Shown here: in pieces, positions 1-11,144 of the stretch
Numbering within the stretch: position 1 is the stretch's first letter
Layout: the number at the start of each line of letters is the position of its first letter
Origin: Niebla homalea
Lineage: Eukaryota; Ascomycota; Lecanoromycetes; Lecanorales; Ramalinaceae
DNA: 64,000 nt
Direction of reading: 5' to 3'
Assembly: GCA_019925105.1 (NCBI GenBank)
Contig: JAHGAU010000004.1
Coordinates: forward strand, 124,001 to 188,000
The notes under the pieces: model-generated
The model's database searches: none
Seen by the model: only the letters and a program-made list of their open reading frames with translations
Told to the model about the DNA's origin: nothing
Translations under genes and position numbers: made by a program

Positions 1-988
1 CTTTATAAAGTAAATAATAAATACATTAAATAAAGTAATTAATAAGATAATCCCGTTAATAAAACTTTCTTAAAGAATTAAAACTTATTAAAATAAAAAA
101 TATATAATCGTAATTACGAAGGCGAAAAAATTAATTAAATAAGTTTTTAAGTATAAAAATTAAGAAATATTTAATTAATTAAAAGTTATTTAAGAAAAGA
201 AAGAAAGGATTATTAAAAAGGGTAAATAAATATATTTTTAATCTATAATATATAACTTAATAACTTTACCTTATAATATTTAAAAGTTAGCGAAGTATAA
301 TAAAAAATAAGATAGGAAATTAAAGTTTATCCTTAAATTCTTACCTTTTAAAAGACTTAATAGTACGTTAATTAATATTTTTAACGGTAAAATCAAAGTC
401 CTTAAAAAGCATTTTTCCTTCCTTTATTAAAAGTTAATTTAAACGATATTAATAGCGTTACGTATCTTAACCCCGTATTAATAAGTAAGGTAATAATATA
501 AGATATAATAAATAAAGTAATTAATAAATCAAAGAAGGATAAAACCTTAAAATTAAATAAGATTCTTAATAGATTTTTATTAATAATAACTTTATTATTT
601 AAAAAGTTTTTATTTACTTTTTTAAATATACCTTAACGTTAATTATTACCTATATAAGTTTAAGGAAATAAAAATAATTATCCTTAAGAAGCTTATTAAG
701 CCGGATTATTTTAAGGTAAAGTCTTATAGACTTATTATACTCTTTTATACGTTAAAGAAGGCTTTAAAAACGGTAATAATAAAGATCCTTAATAATTATA
801 TAAAGAATTATGGACCTTTCCTTAATTAATGGATAAGAATAAAAAGAAATCGGTTAATAAAAATAACCCTTAAAGGATTAATTAACGGCGTATATATAAT
901 ATAAAGTTATAAAAAGAAATATATTATAAGTTTTTTTTCTTTTAATATTATAAATATTTTTAATAAAATAAACTGTTAAAGGTTACTA
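1..988 (+). mobile_element. LINE family B copy B1, interior segment (RT region)
   Basis: This is the reverse-transcriptase part of a family B LINE that enters from outside the window and is cut at 988 by insertion of LINE A1. It aligns by eye with the uninterrupted copies at about 35694-36620 (B2) and 57480-58440 (B3). Near 535-590 a frame reads as the KAPGPDGIPNRFL block of LINE RTs, degraded to a K-K-L-N-K-I-L-N-R-F pattern. CpA and TpG are nearly absent and stops are frequent, so it is dead. The element resumes at 6788. Confidence 0.85.
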
Positions 989-1001
989 TATAACTTAAGG
1001 A
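989..1001. repeat. Target-site duplication of LINE A1 (left copy)
   Basis: The 13 bp TATAACTTAAGGA at 989-1001 recurs exactly at 6775-6787, directly after the (TCAA)n tail of A1. Removing 1002-6787 restores the uninterrupted family B sequence as found in B2 near 36607-36630. This fixes the A1 ends and shows that A1 is younger than B1. Confidence 0.9.
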
Positions 1002-1010
1002 GAATAAATG

Positions 1011-2860
1011 ATGGCGACGAACAACGGGACCCCAGAGGTCAGAAACGATGTACGCGTATATAGCTTAAGTAATAGTAAGGATAGTACCTTAAATACGATA
1101 AGCGGAAGCGGAATAATAATAAAAGTAAAGGGGAAAAAAGGGTAAACGGCTTAGATTAATAAGAATAATAATAAGTTATATAAATAACGCGATAAATACA
1201 AGATAAAAAGGCCTTAAATTAAATAAGGAGTTTATAGTTAATAAGATACGCGTAAAAAGATACGTATAACGCGTAAAGGTATTATTATTAAGGATAATGA
1301 ATAAAGGACGGAGGGAATAAAGACGGTATACGGGGACGGATAAAAGGTAAACGGAAACGTAAAAGGTTTTATTAAGTATATATAAACTGGGAGGGAATTA
1401 AAAGAAAACAGGGAAATATTAAGTAAATAAGAATAAATTATAAAAGAAAATAATTATTAAATACGTAAAGGAAAAGCAATAAAAGAAAAGGCGATAAAAA
1501 CGTTGAAAGGCCTTTTTATAATTATATAAAAAAAATATTATATTAAAGATTTAATTAATATTATAAATTAGGTTATAAGGAATAAGAAACTTTTACGTAA
1601 ATATAAGGAGAAGTTTAAGGGAGTTAAAAAAATTATATAAAGCTTAAGGGGCAATAATAAAAACGCCGGTAAACGGAGGCGAAAAGAAATAAAGAAAATA
1701 CGTATAAAATAAAAAAGCAATAAGGAAAGCTTTAAAAAAAAGAGTAAGGATAAGTTAAGTAATAAAAATTATAAAAGCGGTATCGGCATTAACGGTAAAA
1801 AAAATAAAGGCAGGAAAAAAGGTAATAATATTAAAAAAAATAAAAATAATAACTATATAATTATTAAGTAAAAAGGAAAAGAATATAACGGTAAAAATAA
1901 ACCCGTTATAATTAATAAAGGTATTTAAGGTAATAAAAAAACTATTAATAGAATAAATTATTACGGTACGTAAATTATAAAACGGGGATATCCTTTTTAA
2001 TATAGCCTTATTAAAAACGAAAGAAAGGTTAAAGAAATTAAAAGGATAAGCCGGTAAAAAAAGGTATAAAATAATAAAAGTATTAAAATAATCCTTTATT
2101 ATTATAATAAACGGGATATATTTAATAAGGTTTATAAAAAAGGAAAAGGAAATTACTTTAAAACGGATAAAGAAAGAGAATATAGTTTTTTACCTTAAGT
2201 TAAAAATTATTAATTATAGTTTCCTTTTTATAATAAAAAAATTAAACGTTTTTAATTATATAAAAAAATACTTTATAATTACTTTAAGCGTAACGTTAAT
2301 AAAGATATATAATAATATTTTTAATAAAAGGGTAATAAAAAATAAATCCCTTAAATTAATAAGACCTTAAGATTAAGTAGCGGATATTTATTAATATTTT
2401 AAATATTAAGGGTATAAATATATTATTATGAAATACCTTAATAATATAAAGTATATAATATATATTAAAAGGTATAATATATATAAATATATTAATTTAA
2501 TAATAAAAAGCTTAATAAAGAACGCGTTAAAATACGTAATGTACGATAATAATAATTACTTAACATAAGACTTACGGTATATAATAAAAATGAAAAAGAT
2601 TTAATATAAAAAAATCAGGATAATAATTAAAATTTAACGTTATAATTTATATAAATTTAAACCGGTAATATAATTAAGAACGATCTTAAAATATAAACGG
2701 AGTTTATTAAACGGCAAAGGGTAAAACGCGGTAATTAATAATATAAAAAAAAGGAAGTTTATAGTAATATTAACCCTTAAAGCCGGCCGTTTAACCGGGA
2801 TTATTATCGTAATAAAAAAATTAAAATAAATAATACTTAACCTTAAGGAAAAACTATTTA
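1011..2860 (+). pseudogene. LINE A1 ORF1 (Gag-like) remnant
   Basis: The frame opening at ATG 1011 reads MATNNGTPEVRNDVRVYSLS and continues about 44 codons to the first stop near 1144. The same N-terminal peptide, with small changes, begins A3, A4, B2 and B3, which supports this ATG as the ORF1 start. In LINEs ORF1 encodes an RNA-binding nucleocapsid-like protein; I could not identify zinc-knuckle cysteines here, because TGY codons are largely erased by TpG to TpA change. The Lys/Arg- and Gly-rich composition in the remaining frames suits a nucleic-acid-binding protein. The downstream limit is approximate, placed before the endonuclease-like sequence. Confidence 0.7.
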
Positions 2861-2899
2861 TATAAATAAAAATTAATAAAAAGAACCCAATAAACGTTA

Positions 2900-5800
2900 A
2901 TATTTAATATATTTACGTTTTTAAGGATAATATAATATAACGTATATAAAAAAGCAATTAAAATTATAATATTAATATTTAAATCTAAAAAGATAAAGGA
3001 TATTAATATTATAATAATATAAAAGCCGTTATATAATCCGTATATTTACTTTTTAATTAACCCGGGAAATGATTTTTACCCGGCTTTTAAAGGTAATAAG
3101 ACGACGTAAACGTATTTCTTTATTAATAAGAAATTAAATATAAATAGTTAAAATATTACTTATTACGGAAAGAACTTATATATATTCCGGATTATATAAA
3201 AAGGGGATATTAAGGATAACTTAAATATTTATAATACGTATAATCCGTTACCGGTTAATAAAAAGGGACCCTTTACGATTTTATTACTTAAGGATATTAT
3301 AATTATATTTAATAAGTATTTTTTAATAAAAATTTTAATTTTTATTACGCTTAATAAAATAAGGAAGGTTATATAATTAATTATATTGAATTTAAGGAGT
3401 TATTAATAGTTATTATACGGTTTAATTTCGCGTTATTAACGTTAAAAAAAATTATTATATAAGAAAGCCATAAATTTAGGATTATAATTAACTTAATATT
3501 CGGCTTAGAAAATATTATTAATTTAATTATAATATATAGACCCTAAAAAAACCTAAAATACAGTTTAAATTACGTCCCGATATAAATAACCTTAAATTAA
3601 TTTATTATTATAACTCCGCTTTTACCGTTTAAATAAATATAAAAGATAATTAAGGAAATTAAAATATTTATAAAGACGGTAAAAATAATATCTTAATTAA
3701 CGGAACTTTCCTAACTTAATAATAAAGAATAAATCGACCATTTTATAAAGCGGATAATAAAGGTTTTAAATAAAGTAATTAACGTAATAATCTTAATAAT
3801 AAAGTTATTTAAGAAAGTTAAAATTTATTAAAATAAAGAATATATAAAGGCGACTATAAAAATAAAAGCGTTTATAAAGTAAACTATTAAATATAAAAAC
3901 CGGGAAACGCTTTAACGGTTAAAAAAAGCTTAAAAAGAAAAGGAAAGAATTATTTAAAAAGCTAAGTAAACGTACTTCCGGGTTATAATATATAATTTAG
4001 CGGTTTCCCCTTATAATATTTAAGAGTTAATAAAATATAATAAAGAATAAAGTGGGAAATTTAAATTTATCTTTAAGTTTTTACCCTTAAAAAGATTAAA
4101 TAATATAATAATAGACGTTTTTAACGGCAAAATTAAGGTTCTTAAAAAGGCGTTCTTTCCCCCGTTACCGGAAGTTAATCTAATAAATATCGATAGTATT
4201 ATATATTTTAAATTAATAATAATAAATAAAGTAATAACTTAAAAGATAATAATTAAAGCGATTAATAAATTAAAGAAAAATAAGGCCCCCGGATTTAACG
4301 GTATATTAAATAGGTTCCTATTTATAATAATATTATTATTTAAAAAGGTTTTTATTTACTTATTTTAAGTTTATTTTAATATAGGATATTACTCTTATAA
4401 ATTTAAAAAGGTTAAAACAATTATCCTTAAGAAGTTAATTAAGTTAAATTATTCAGAAGTAAAATTATATAAATTTATAATATTCCTTTATACGTTAAAG
4501 AAAACTTTAAAGATAATAATTATAAAGATTTTAAATAATTACGTAGAAAAATATAGGTTACTTTTTAATTAATAAATAAAAATAAAAAGAAAATAATTAA
4601 CGGAAACGGTTCTTAAAGGCGTAATTAATAACGTATATATAATATAAAATTATAAGAAAAAATATATTATAAGTTTTCTTTCCTTAAATATTATAAAAAC
4701 ATTTAATAAAATAAACTATTAAAGGTTATTATATAATTTACGGAAAAAAAAGGTTTTATTTTTCTTTATAAATTAAATAAAAAAATTCTTAAATAATTAA
4801 ATAACGTTAATTAGGCTAAGATAAAAAATAAATATAATAAAGCCTATAATAATAAGGATTCTTTAGGGATTACTTATTTTCCCGGTTTTATTTTTATTCT
4901 TTAATAACCCGTTTATTAAAGACTTAATAAAGCTAAAATAAAAGGTTTAAATAAAAAGCTTTATTAATAATATTTATTTCTTAATTTATAATACGTTTAT
5001 TTATATAAATTATTTAAAGTTAAAATAAACTTATAAAGTCTATTTATAATAAATAAAAATATATAGGGTTTAATTTACTTTATATAAGTATAAGTTTATT
5101 TATATAATAAAAAGCTTAAAGTTATATAATATAATAGCTATAATAGATTTAAATAATAAAATAATAAAACCGGAAGTTAATATTAAGGTATTTAACTTAT
5201 AAATTAATAAGAAACTAGATTAAAAAAATTATATAAGAAAAATTTAAAAGAAAATAATTTTATAAGAAAAAAACTTTATTTATTTTACGGCGTTAACGTA
5301 AAAAGCTACCTTATTAAAGGTTACAACCGTTTATTAAACGGTTATAAAGCCTGCGATAACGTATATAATAGTTATTTAATATATATTTAAAGTTACGCTT
5401 AAATATAAGAAAAAGCTTATTTAATAATTATAAAAGGTTTAAAACCGATACTTAAGAATAATAAATAAAGTATATAAAGCGACTCCTATCCCGGTATTAA
5501 AATTTAAGGTCTTTATATTATTAATAAAGTTAACCCTTAATTAAATAATTATTTAAATAAAACTTAAAAAAGGTATAAACTTAATTATATTAATAAGAAA
5601 CGAATATATTTATTAGAATTATAAAAGGCTACGGATAAAAAGGCATAAAAAGGTAGTATTTACTTTCTTTATAGAAGTTAAATTAAAGTAAATTAAAAAA
5701 AAAGTTAATTTAACTTACGTTTAAGAAGTTAATATAAAAGTATATAAACTTTTACTTAAAGCGAAAGTTACGGAAGAAAAAAAGGTTATAAAGGCAAAGT

Positions 5801-6330
5801 TAATAATAATTACCTTATAGATTATAAGGAAATAAATAAAACGTTAACGTAAATATAAAGAATCAATCCCTTAAGGGTAATAATACCCGGCTTTAAATAA
5901 CGATAAGGTTATTAATAAGCATTTTTAACGTTATAAGATTATGAAAAATAATAATAATACGTTAATAATTTAACTCCGGATATATAAAAACGGCTTAATT
6001 TATTTCTTCTTTATTATATACGCCGGTAACCGGATTAACGTTAACTATAAGTATAAATAACGGAAGTAAAACGTTATATATATATTAATCTTTTATTTAT
6101 TATTTAAAGAACTTAAATTAAAATTAATTAAAAGGATAAGGATTAACGATTATTATTAAATACTTATTAATAAAAGGGGTATTAAGGTAGCCGTTAAATT
6201 TATAATAACTATAAGTTCATTATTATAATTTAACTTAATTAAAGAAATAAATAAAATAGTCAAAAACTTAATTAAGAAACCTTACCGTTAATTTAAAGGT
6301 AAAAAATAATGGCGGAAAAATTATACTTAA
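2900..6330 (+). pseudogene. LINE A1 ORF2 remnant: APE endonuclease and reverse transcriptase
   Basis: Domains in order: an APE-type endonuclease at about 2960-3400, with a degraded IQEPWYNP-like block near 3004-3040 and, better kept in A4 near 27677-27710, a GDFNLHH-like block reading KDFNLYY; a linker; then RT, with a KAPG(P)-type block near 4270-4310 and the catalytic F-V-D-D read as FINN at 4960-4971. Asp to Asn by G to A is the change expected from RIP, and it would abolish catalysis. The C-terminal part after about 5480 reads as the A-x-R-A-T-P-x-P-V-L region that follows fungal LINE RTs. I did not find a clear RNase H. Many in-frame TAA/TAG stops occur. Confidence 0.8.
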
Positions 6331-6558
6331 TAAGGGGTTAAAAAGGCTATAAATACCGGAGCGGTATAAAAAGTAATATTATGTCGGTCGGCAGAATTAT
6401 ATAAATAAAATAATAATAATCTATATATTAATAAAGATATTTAATAATATAATTACAATTTTAAAACTTTAATATTAAATAAACCCGTAAAGTAATAAAA
6501 AAGCAATAAGTTTAAGGATAACCTTTAAGTAGATTTAATTATAATATTATAGGTTTTC

Positions 6559-6774
6559 TTAGAAAAACCGTATAAATAAATTCTTACTCTTTAAACGGCC
6601 GTAAATACTTTTAACCCTTATAATGAAAATAAAAATTAAGTAAATACCGGTTTTTATTCTTAATATAATAGATATCGGGTTTTTACGGTTATTAATAAGG
6701 TTAAATAGCCGAGTATTAGGGAACGCCGGAATTAGCCTAGCTAAATCCGTAATATAAATCAATCAATCAATCAA
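6559..6774 (+). repeat. Conserved LINE 3' end and (TCAA)n tail
   Basis: The last ~200 bp are shared by A and B copies: an ACCGGTTTTTA segment, a GTTTTTACGGTTA block, the near-invariant GGAACGCCGGAATTAGC, and then AATCAATCAATCAAT. The tail replaces a poly(A). Other tails on the plus strand: 8833-8850, 31110-31135, 38640-38662, 39428-39440, 60790-60807. Tails read on the minus strand: 8877, 38793, 59836 and 61363. The antisense of this segment is open for about 67 codons in three copies, which I take to be a shadow. Confidence 0.85.
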
Positions 6775-6787
6775 TATAACTTAAGGA

Positions 6788-8850
6788 AGAAAAGGATATT
6801 ATCCTTCTTAATTAAATAAATAAAAAGTTTCTTAAGTAATTAAGTTACGTTAATTAACCTAAAATAAAAAATAAATTTAATAAAGCCCGTTATAACGGGG
6901 ATTCCTTAAGGATTATTTATTTCTTTTATATTGTTTTTATTTTTTAACGGTATATTAATTAAAAAGCTTATTAAGTTAAAATAAAAGGTTCAAGTTGAAA
7001 ACCTTATTAATAACGTTTACCTTTTAGTCTATAGTATTTTTATATATATAAATTATTTAAAATTAAAGTAAGCTTATAAAGTTTATCTTTAATAAATAAA
7101 AATTTATGGGGCTTAATTTATATTATATAAGTATAAGTTTATTTATATAATTAAGAGCTTAGAATTATATAATATAATAATTATAATAAACTTAAATAAA
7201 GTTACGGTAAAACCGGATATTAATATTAAAGTCCTTAATTTTTAAGTAAATAGGAAGTTCAATTAAAAGGATTATATAAGAAAAGTTTAAAAGAAAATAA
7301 CTTTATAAAAAAAAGACCTTATTTATCTTACCGTATCAATATAAAAAGTTACGTTATAGAGGGCCCAGATTATTTATTAAACCGTAATAAAGTTAATTAT
7401 AATATACGTTACGGCTATCTAATATATACTTAAGGGTATTCCGGGGTATAAGAAAAAGCCTATTTAAATATTATAGAAAGTCCAGAACCGGTATTTAAAA
7501 ATAATTAATAACGCTTATAGAATAACTTTTATCCCGGTATTAAAGTTTAAGGTTTTTATATAATTAATTAAGGTTTTATTAAATTAAATAATTACTTAAG
7601 TAAGGTTAAAAAGATATATATACTTAATTATAATAATAATGAATAAGTGGATCCGTTAAAATCTTAATAAGTTTTAAGTTAAAGGGAGTAAACTAAAAAT
7701 ACTTATCTTTTTTTTTATTAAAATAAAGTAAAAATAAGTTAAAAAAGAAATTAATTTTATTAATATCTTAAAAATTAACTTAAATAAGTATAAACTCCCG
7801 TTAAACGTAAGAAAAACTAAGATTAAAAGGATTTAAAGAATAAAAGCTATAATAATTATTTTATAAATTATAATAAAGTAAATTAAGTATTAATAAACGT
7901 ATAGGGACTTTATACCTTAAAGTTATTATTATTTAGTTTTTAACGATAAAAAGATTATTAATAAGTATCTTTACCGTTATAATATTATAAAGAAAGATAA
8001 TAACGTATTAATAATTTAACTCCGGATAAGTAAAACCGGTTTAATTTTTATTTTATTTATTATATATACCGGAAATTAAATAAACGTTAAATATAAATAC
8101 GGATAAAGGAAGTAAATCGCCGTATATATCCTTATTTTTTATTTTTTATTTATAAAAGCTAGGTTAAAACTTATTATAAAAGTTAATATTTATAATTATT
8201 ATTAAATATTATTTATAAAATAAAGTATCCGAATAACCGTTAAATTTATAATATTTACCGGATTATTATTATAATTTAATTTTAATATAAAGATAAACAA
8301 GGTTATTGAGAACCTTATAAAGAAGGCCCGTTACCGGTTAAGGAAGAAAAAGAGAAACGGAAATTTATTATATTAATTATATAAACCGGAAAACATTTTT
8401 TATAATTATAAAGATATAATAATAAACGCTTATTAAAAGTCCTTAAAAAGGTTAACGGCAATAATAATATAAAAGGAATATATATTAAATACGTAAATTA
8501 ATAAGCATATTCGGAGGTACTACGTAAGATTAAAGTAATATAAATATATAAAAAAGCGGAAAAGTAATAAACTTAAAGGTAACCCTTATAAGGATATAAT
8601 TATAATATTATGGATTTTCTTAAGGGAGTTAAAATATAGGAAGTATATAAATGGATTATTACTCTTTAAACGGCCGTTAATATCCTTTACCTTAAAGAAT
8701 AAAAGGTAAAGGCCTGGTAGACGCCGGTTTTTACCCTAACGTTATAAGTATCAGGTTTTTACGGTTATTAATAAAGCTAAAAGGCCGCGTATTAAGGAAC
8801 GCCGGAATTAGCTTAACTAGACCCGTAGTATAAATCAATCAATCAATCAA
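6788..8850 (+). mobile_element. LINE family B copy B1, 3' segment
   Basis: This continues B1 after the A1 insertion: the sequence from 6775 onward matches B2 near 36613-38662 and B3 near 58425-60807 without a break. It holds the rest of the RT (a GIPQGSP-like block near 6897-6925, degraded), the C-terminal ORF2 region and the standard 3' end with (TCAA)n tail at 8833-8850. It is heavily RIP-mutated. A 26 bp AT-rich spacer separates the tail from LINE A3. Confidence 0.88.
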
Positions 8851-8876
8851 TAAATAATCTTGAATTAATTAATTAA

Positions 8877-8975
8877 TATTGATTGATTGATTTATTTATA
8901 CTACGGATCTAATTAAGCTAATTGCGACGTTCCTTAATAATCGGCTATTAGGCCTTATTGGTAACCGTAAAAACC
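8877..8975 (-). mobile_element. LINE family A copy A3, 3' terminal segment
   Basis: A minus-strand LINE 3' end starting with the ATTGATTGATT tail and the reverse complement of the GGAACG(CCG)GAATTAGC block, cut at 8975 by LTR-a. The break falls inside a GTAACCGTAAAAACC motif whose continuation (GATATCTATAACG) is found at 11145. The host element runs on to its 5' end at about 25285. Confidence 0.88.
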
Positions 8976-9151
8976 TGTCAGCCTAGGTATAGGCATGGTG
9001 GTAGGTAGTATCTTATGACACTGTAGATATCATCACCTGGCAGTATATTCCAGACCACCTATATATTTCATACAGACTGGACCTGCCTTCCTTCATATAC
9101 TTAAATAGTTTACTCAATTAAGGTATATATGTATTTACGTCTAGTTTTACA
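8976..9151 (+). repeat. LTR-a left LTR
   Basis: 176 bp, TGTCAGCC...TTTTACA. It is clearly alignable to 10964-11139; most differences are C/T or G/A transitions at CpA/TpG, the RIP pattern, so LTR divergence cannot be used as a clock. Confidence 0.9.
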
Positions 9152-9165
9152 GTTATAAGCCCGGC
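9152..9165 (+). promoter_or_regulatory. LTR-a primer-binding site (half-tRNA-iMet type)
   Basis: GTTATAAGCCCGGC directly follows the left LTR. Apart from one G to A change it matches the complement of the anticodon arm (CAU anticodon) of eukaryotic initiator tRNA-Met, the primer site used by copia-class elements of the Drosophila copia type. The same sequence follows the copia-1 left LTR at 41556-41570. Confidence 0.65.
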
Positions 9166-9469
9166 TTATATATACCCTATATACTTATTATTTAATTAAT
9201 TCGAGGTATAGCTTGATTACTTAAAGAAGGCTTAAAAAAAAGCCCTTTATCCTTAAGATTAATATACCTCAATTTAAGGGTATCTTCATTAATCGCTTAC
9301 TTTACTTATTATCCACCACTTGATTTTTTATTAAATCGATAATGCCTTTATTATCTCGAGCTTTATTAGTAAGCTTAACCCTATTAAGAACAAGCTTAAA
9401 TACGAGCTTAGCTTTAATCTCGTTATCGATATATACATTAATAGCGAGTTTAGATATAAACTTAGCTTT

Positions 9470-9665
9470 AATATACGTATTAATACTTAAGTTATTAGAG
9501 AGTTTACCTAAGAGTTTACTTAAGAGCTTACCTAAAAGCTTATTATTAAAGAGCTTACCTAAGAGCTTATCAAAGAGCTTATTAAATAAATCATTAAAGA
9601 GCTTATTAAAAAGCTTATTATAAAGTTTACTAAAAAGCTTATTAAGAAATCGTTTATTAATAAGC
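9470..9665 (+). repeat. Degenerate short tandem repeat in LTR-a
   Basis: About a dozen imperfect copies of a 12-18 bp unit built on AAGAGCTTACCTAAGAGCTT. It lies within a 93-codon open frame (9342-9623) that therefore reads as SLPKSLL-like repeats. Open length and low complexity follow from the repeat itself; I do not call it a gene. Confidence 0.6.
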
Positions 9666-10556
9666 TTATTAACGAGCTATTTCTTACTTAAATTATATCT
9701 CATTATTTATAATCTTTATATAAGGTTTACACCTCTTAGATTTCTTATTAAATCTATAATACCCAAAGTATCACTAAAGAAATTACGATTACGAGTATTA
9801 CCCCGCATAATACTTAAGGACTTTTTTAATAAATTCGCATTAAAAACGCGTACGACACCTTTAAATCCGTCCGTAAAAACCAAATCACTTAAATTATTAT
9901 TAAAGAGCTTATATACTTACTCTTAAAAAACGTCCTCTTAAAAGTCCTTACCTTAAAAAGGGCCTTTATTTAAACCTTAAGATATTCTTAAAGCAGCCGT
10001 CTTTAACGCTATATTATAAGGGTTTTAAACCTTATCTAGAAATCACTAGAATAAAAGCCTTAGACTTTATCTTAAAGGTTATTATATTAAGATAAATTTA
10101 TAACTTCTTTTTTATAAGACCCTTAAAAATATATTTATGATTATTATAGATTATCCGATTAGGTTATTACATTTATAATAAAACCATAAAAGACCGCTTT
10201 ATTAAAGAGTTTAATAATAATAATAATATTCTCGTTATTAAACTAGGATATATTAAGGTTTAAGCATACGGGAAAATCACTTTTTATATCGATAAACCGG
10301 CGGGGGGAAAGGTAAAAATTACCTTTATAAAAGTAGCCTATATCCTTAACTTTATAATAAATTGTTTATCCAACAACATATTCAAAGAGAAGGGTATTGA
10401 TTTTAAATAATAAAAACGTAAGCTTTTTTATAAAGGATAACCTATAATATAACTTAAATAGATTAACGGACGTTACTTCCTTAAAGATAATATAAAAAAA
10501 AAGAACTTTATAATACCCTAAAACCCCGCATTATAATACGACTTAAAAAAACCTTA

Positions 10557-10810
10557 AAGATATCGTTTTTAAGAGATTTAGTTCTTAAAAAATTACGACT
10601 ATAAACCGGGTATACGATAATTTTTCCGGGTTTATTCATTTTCGCGGTTTCCATAATTTTCAACTTTTCTCGGTATATACTTAGTAATAACTACTCAATA
10701 TAATCACTTAAATAAAAGCCCGGAGCTTAATTAAGTATATATAAAGCTCCGGAGTACCTTAAAATATAAAGGTTTTATTATTATTGTTACTCTTAGGGTT
10801 ACCGATTTCA
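10557..10810 (+). other. Conserved 3' module of LTR-a
   Basis: Starts with AGATATCGTTTTTAAGAGAT, then an AAATTACGACTATAAACCGGG block with a second CCGGG about 20 bases on. After ~90 bp comes a hairpin (10720-10752) and a TTTTATTATTATTGTTACTC block. The arrangement recurs in copia-2 (53590-53840) and, at least in part, in LTR-c, LTR-e and LTR-f, always near the 3' LTR. Function unknown. Confidence 0.65.
10720..10752. other. Hairpin CCGGAGCTT / AAGCTCCGG
   Basis: A perfect 9 bp inverted repeat with a 15 bp AT-rich loop inside the LTR-a 3' module. In copia-2 (about 53752-53785) the left arm is kept and the right arm is altered by transitions (AAGCTTCAG). LTR-c, read on the minus strand, keeps GGCTCCGGA at the matching place. 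Confidence 0.6.
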
Positions 10811-10963
10811 CCAATTTTCTCAATTTTTTAACTTTAATTTTAGACGTACCTTTTATTAAAACTTTGGTATATTAATAAGCTCGATTGCAATTAAGAGGTA
10901 ATTATATAAGGATGTCCAGGATCTATCTTATTACCGTAATAATAATACGATCCTGAGAGGGTA

Positions 10964-11139
10964 TATCAGCCTAGGTATAAGTATAATAATAGGTAGTATC
11001 TTATAACACTGTAGATATTATTACCTGGCAGTATATTCCAGACCACCTATGTATTTCATGCAGATTGGACCTGCCTTCCTTCATATACTTAGATAGTCCA
11101 CTCAATCAAGGCATATATGCACCCACGTCCAGTCTCATA
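10964..11139 (+). repeat. LTR-a right LTR
   Basis: 176 bp partner of 8976-9151. Its 3' half is less mutated than that of the left copy, keeping CACCCACGTCCAGTCTC where the left one has T-rich changes. It ends at 11139 before the TSD AAACC. Confidence 0.9.
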
Positions 11140-11144
11140 AAACC

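Larger units (their letters stand above)
1002..6774 (+). mobile_element. Full-length LINE family A copy A1 (non-LTR retrotransposon)
   Basis: A 5773 bp complete LINE bounded by a 13 bp TSD. It starts nine bases before an ATG (1011) with no visible 5' UTR, carries ORF1 and an APE-endonuclease/RT ORF2, and ends in a conserved 3' segment followed by (TCAA)n. Order of parts, coding order and short-repeat tail fit non-LTR elements of filamentous fungi such as the Tad1 clade; the clade assignment is my inference. The body is saturated with RIP-type changes, while the first ~40 bp and the tail retain CpA/TpG. Sister copies of family A: A3, A4, A5. Confidence 0.9.
8976..11139 (+). mobile_element. LTR-a: non-autonomous, copia-related LTR retrotransposon
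   Basis: A 2164 bp element with two 176 bp LTRs (8976-9151 and 10964-11139) beginning TGTCAGCC (right copy TATCAGCC) and ending CA/TA, flanked by the 5 bp TSD AAACC (8971-8975, 11140-11144). The 1.8 kb interior has a copia-type primer-binding site but no readable gag or pol, so it probably moved with enzymes from a relative. Its LTR start and its last ~450 interior bases resemble copia-2 (47634-54198), the likely autonomous partner. Inserted in LINE A3. Confidence 0.9.

Noticed and set aside
6559..6762. Conserved 67-71 codon open frames at 6559-6762 (minus), 59846-60061 and 61377-61580 (plus), with nearly the same peptide
   Set aside because: All three are antisense to the common LINE 3' end. 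Similarity follows from repeat homology, and the opening ATA/ATG overlaps the tail-proximal block. No evidence of selection on this frame.
9342..9623. 93-codon open frame reading SLPKSLL repeats
   Set aside because: It is a translation of the short tandem array in LTR-a. The low-complexity repeat keeps the frame open, and there is no homologous frame in relatives.
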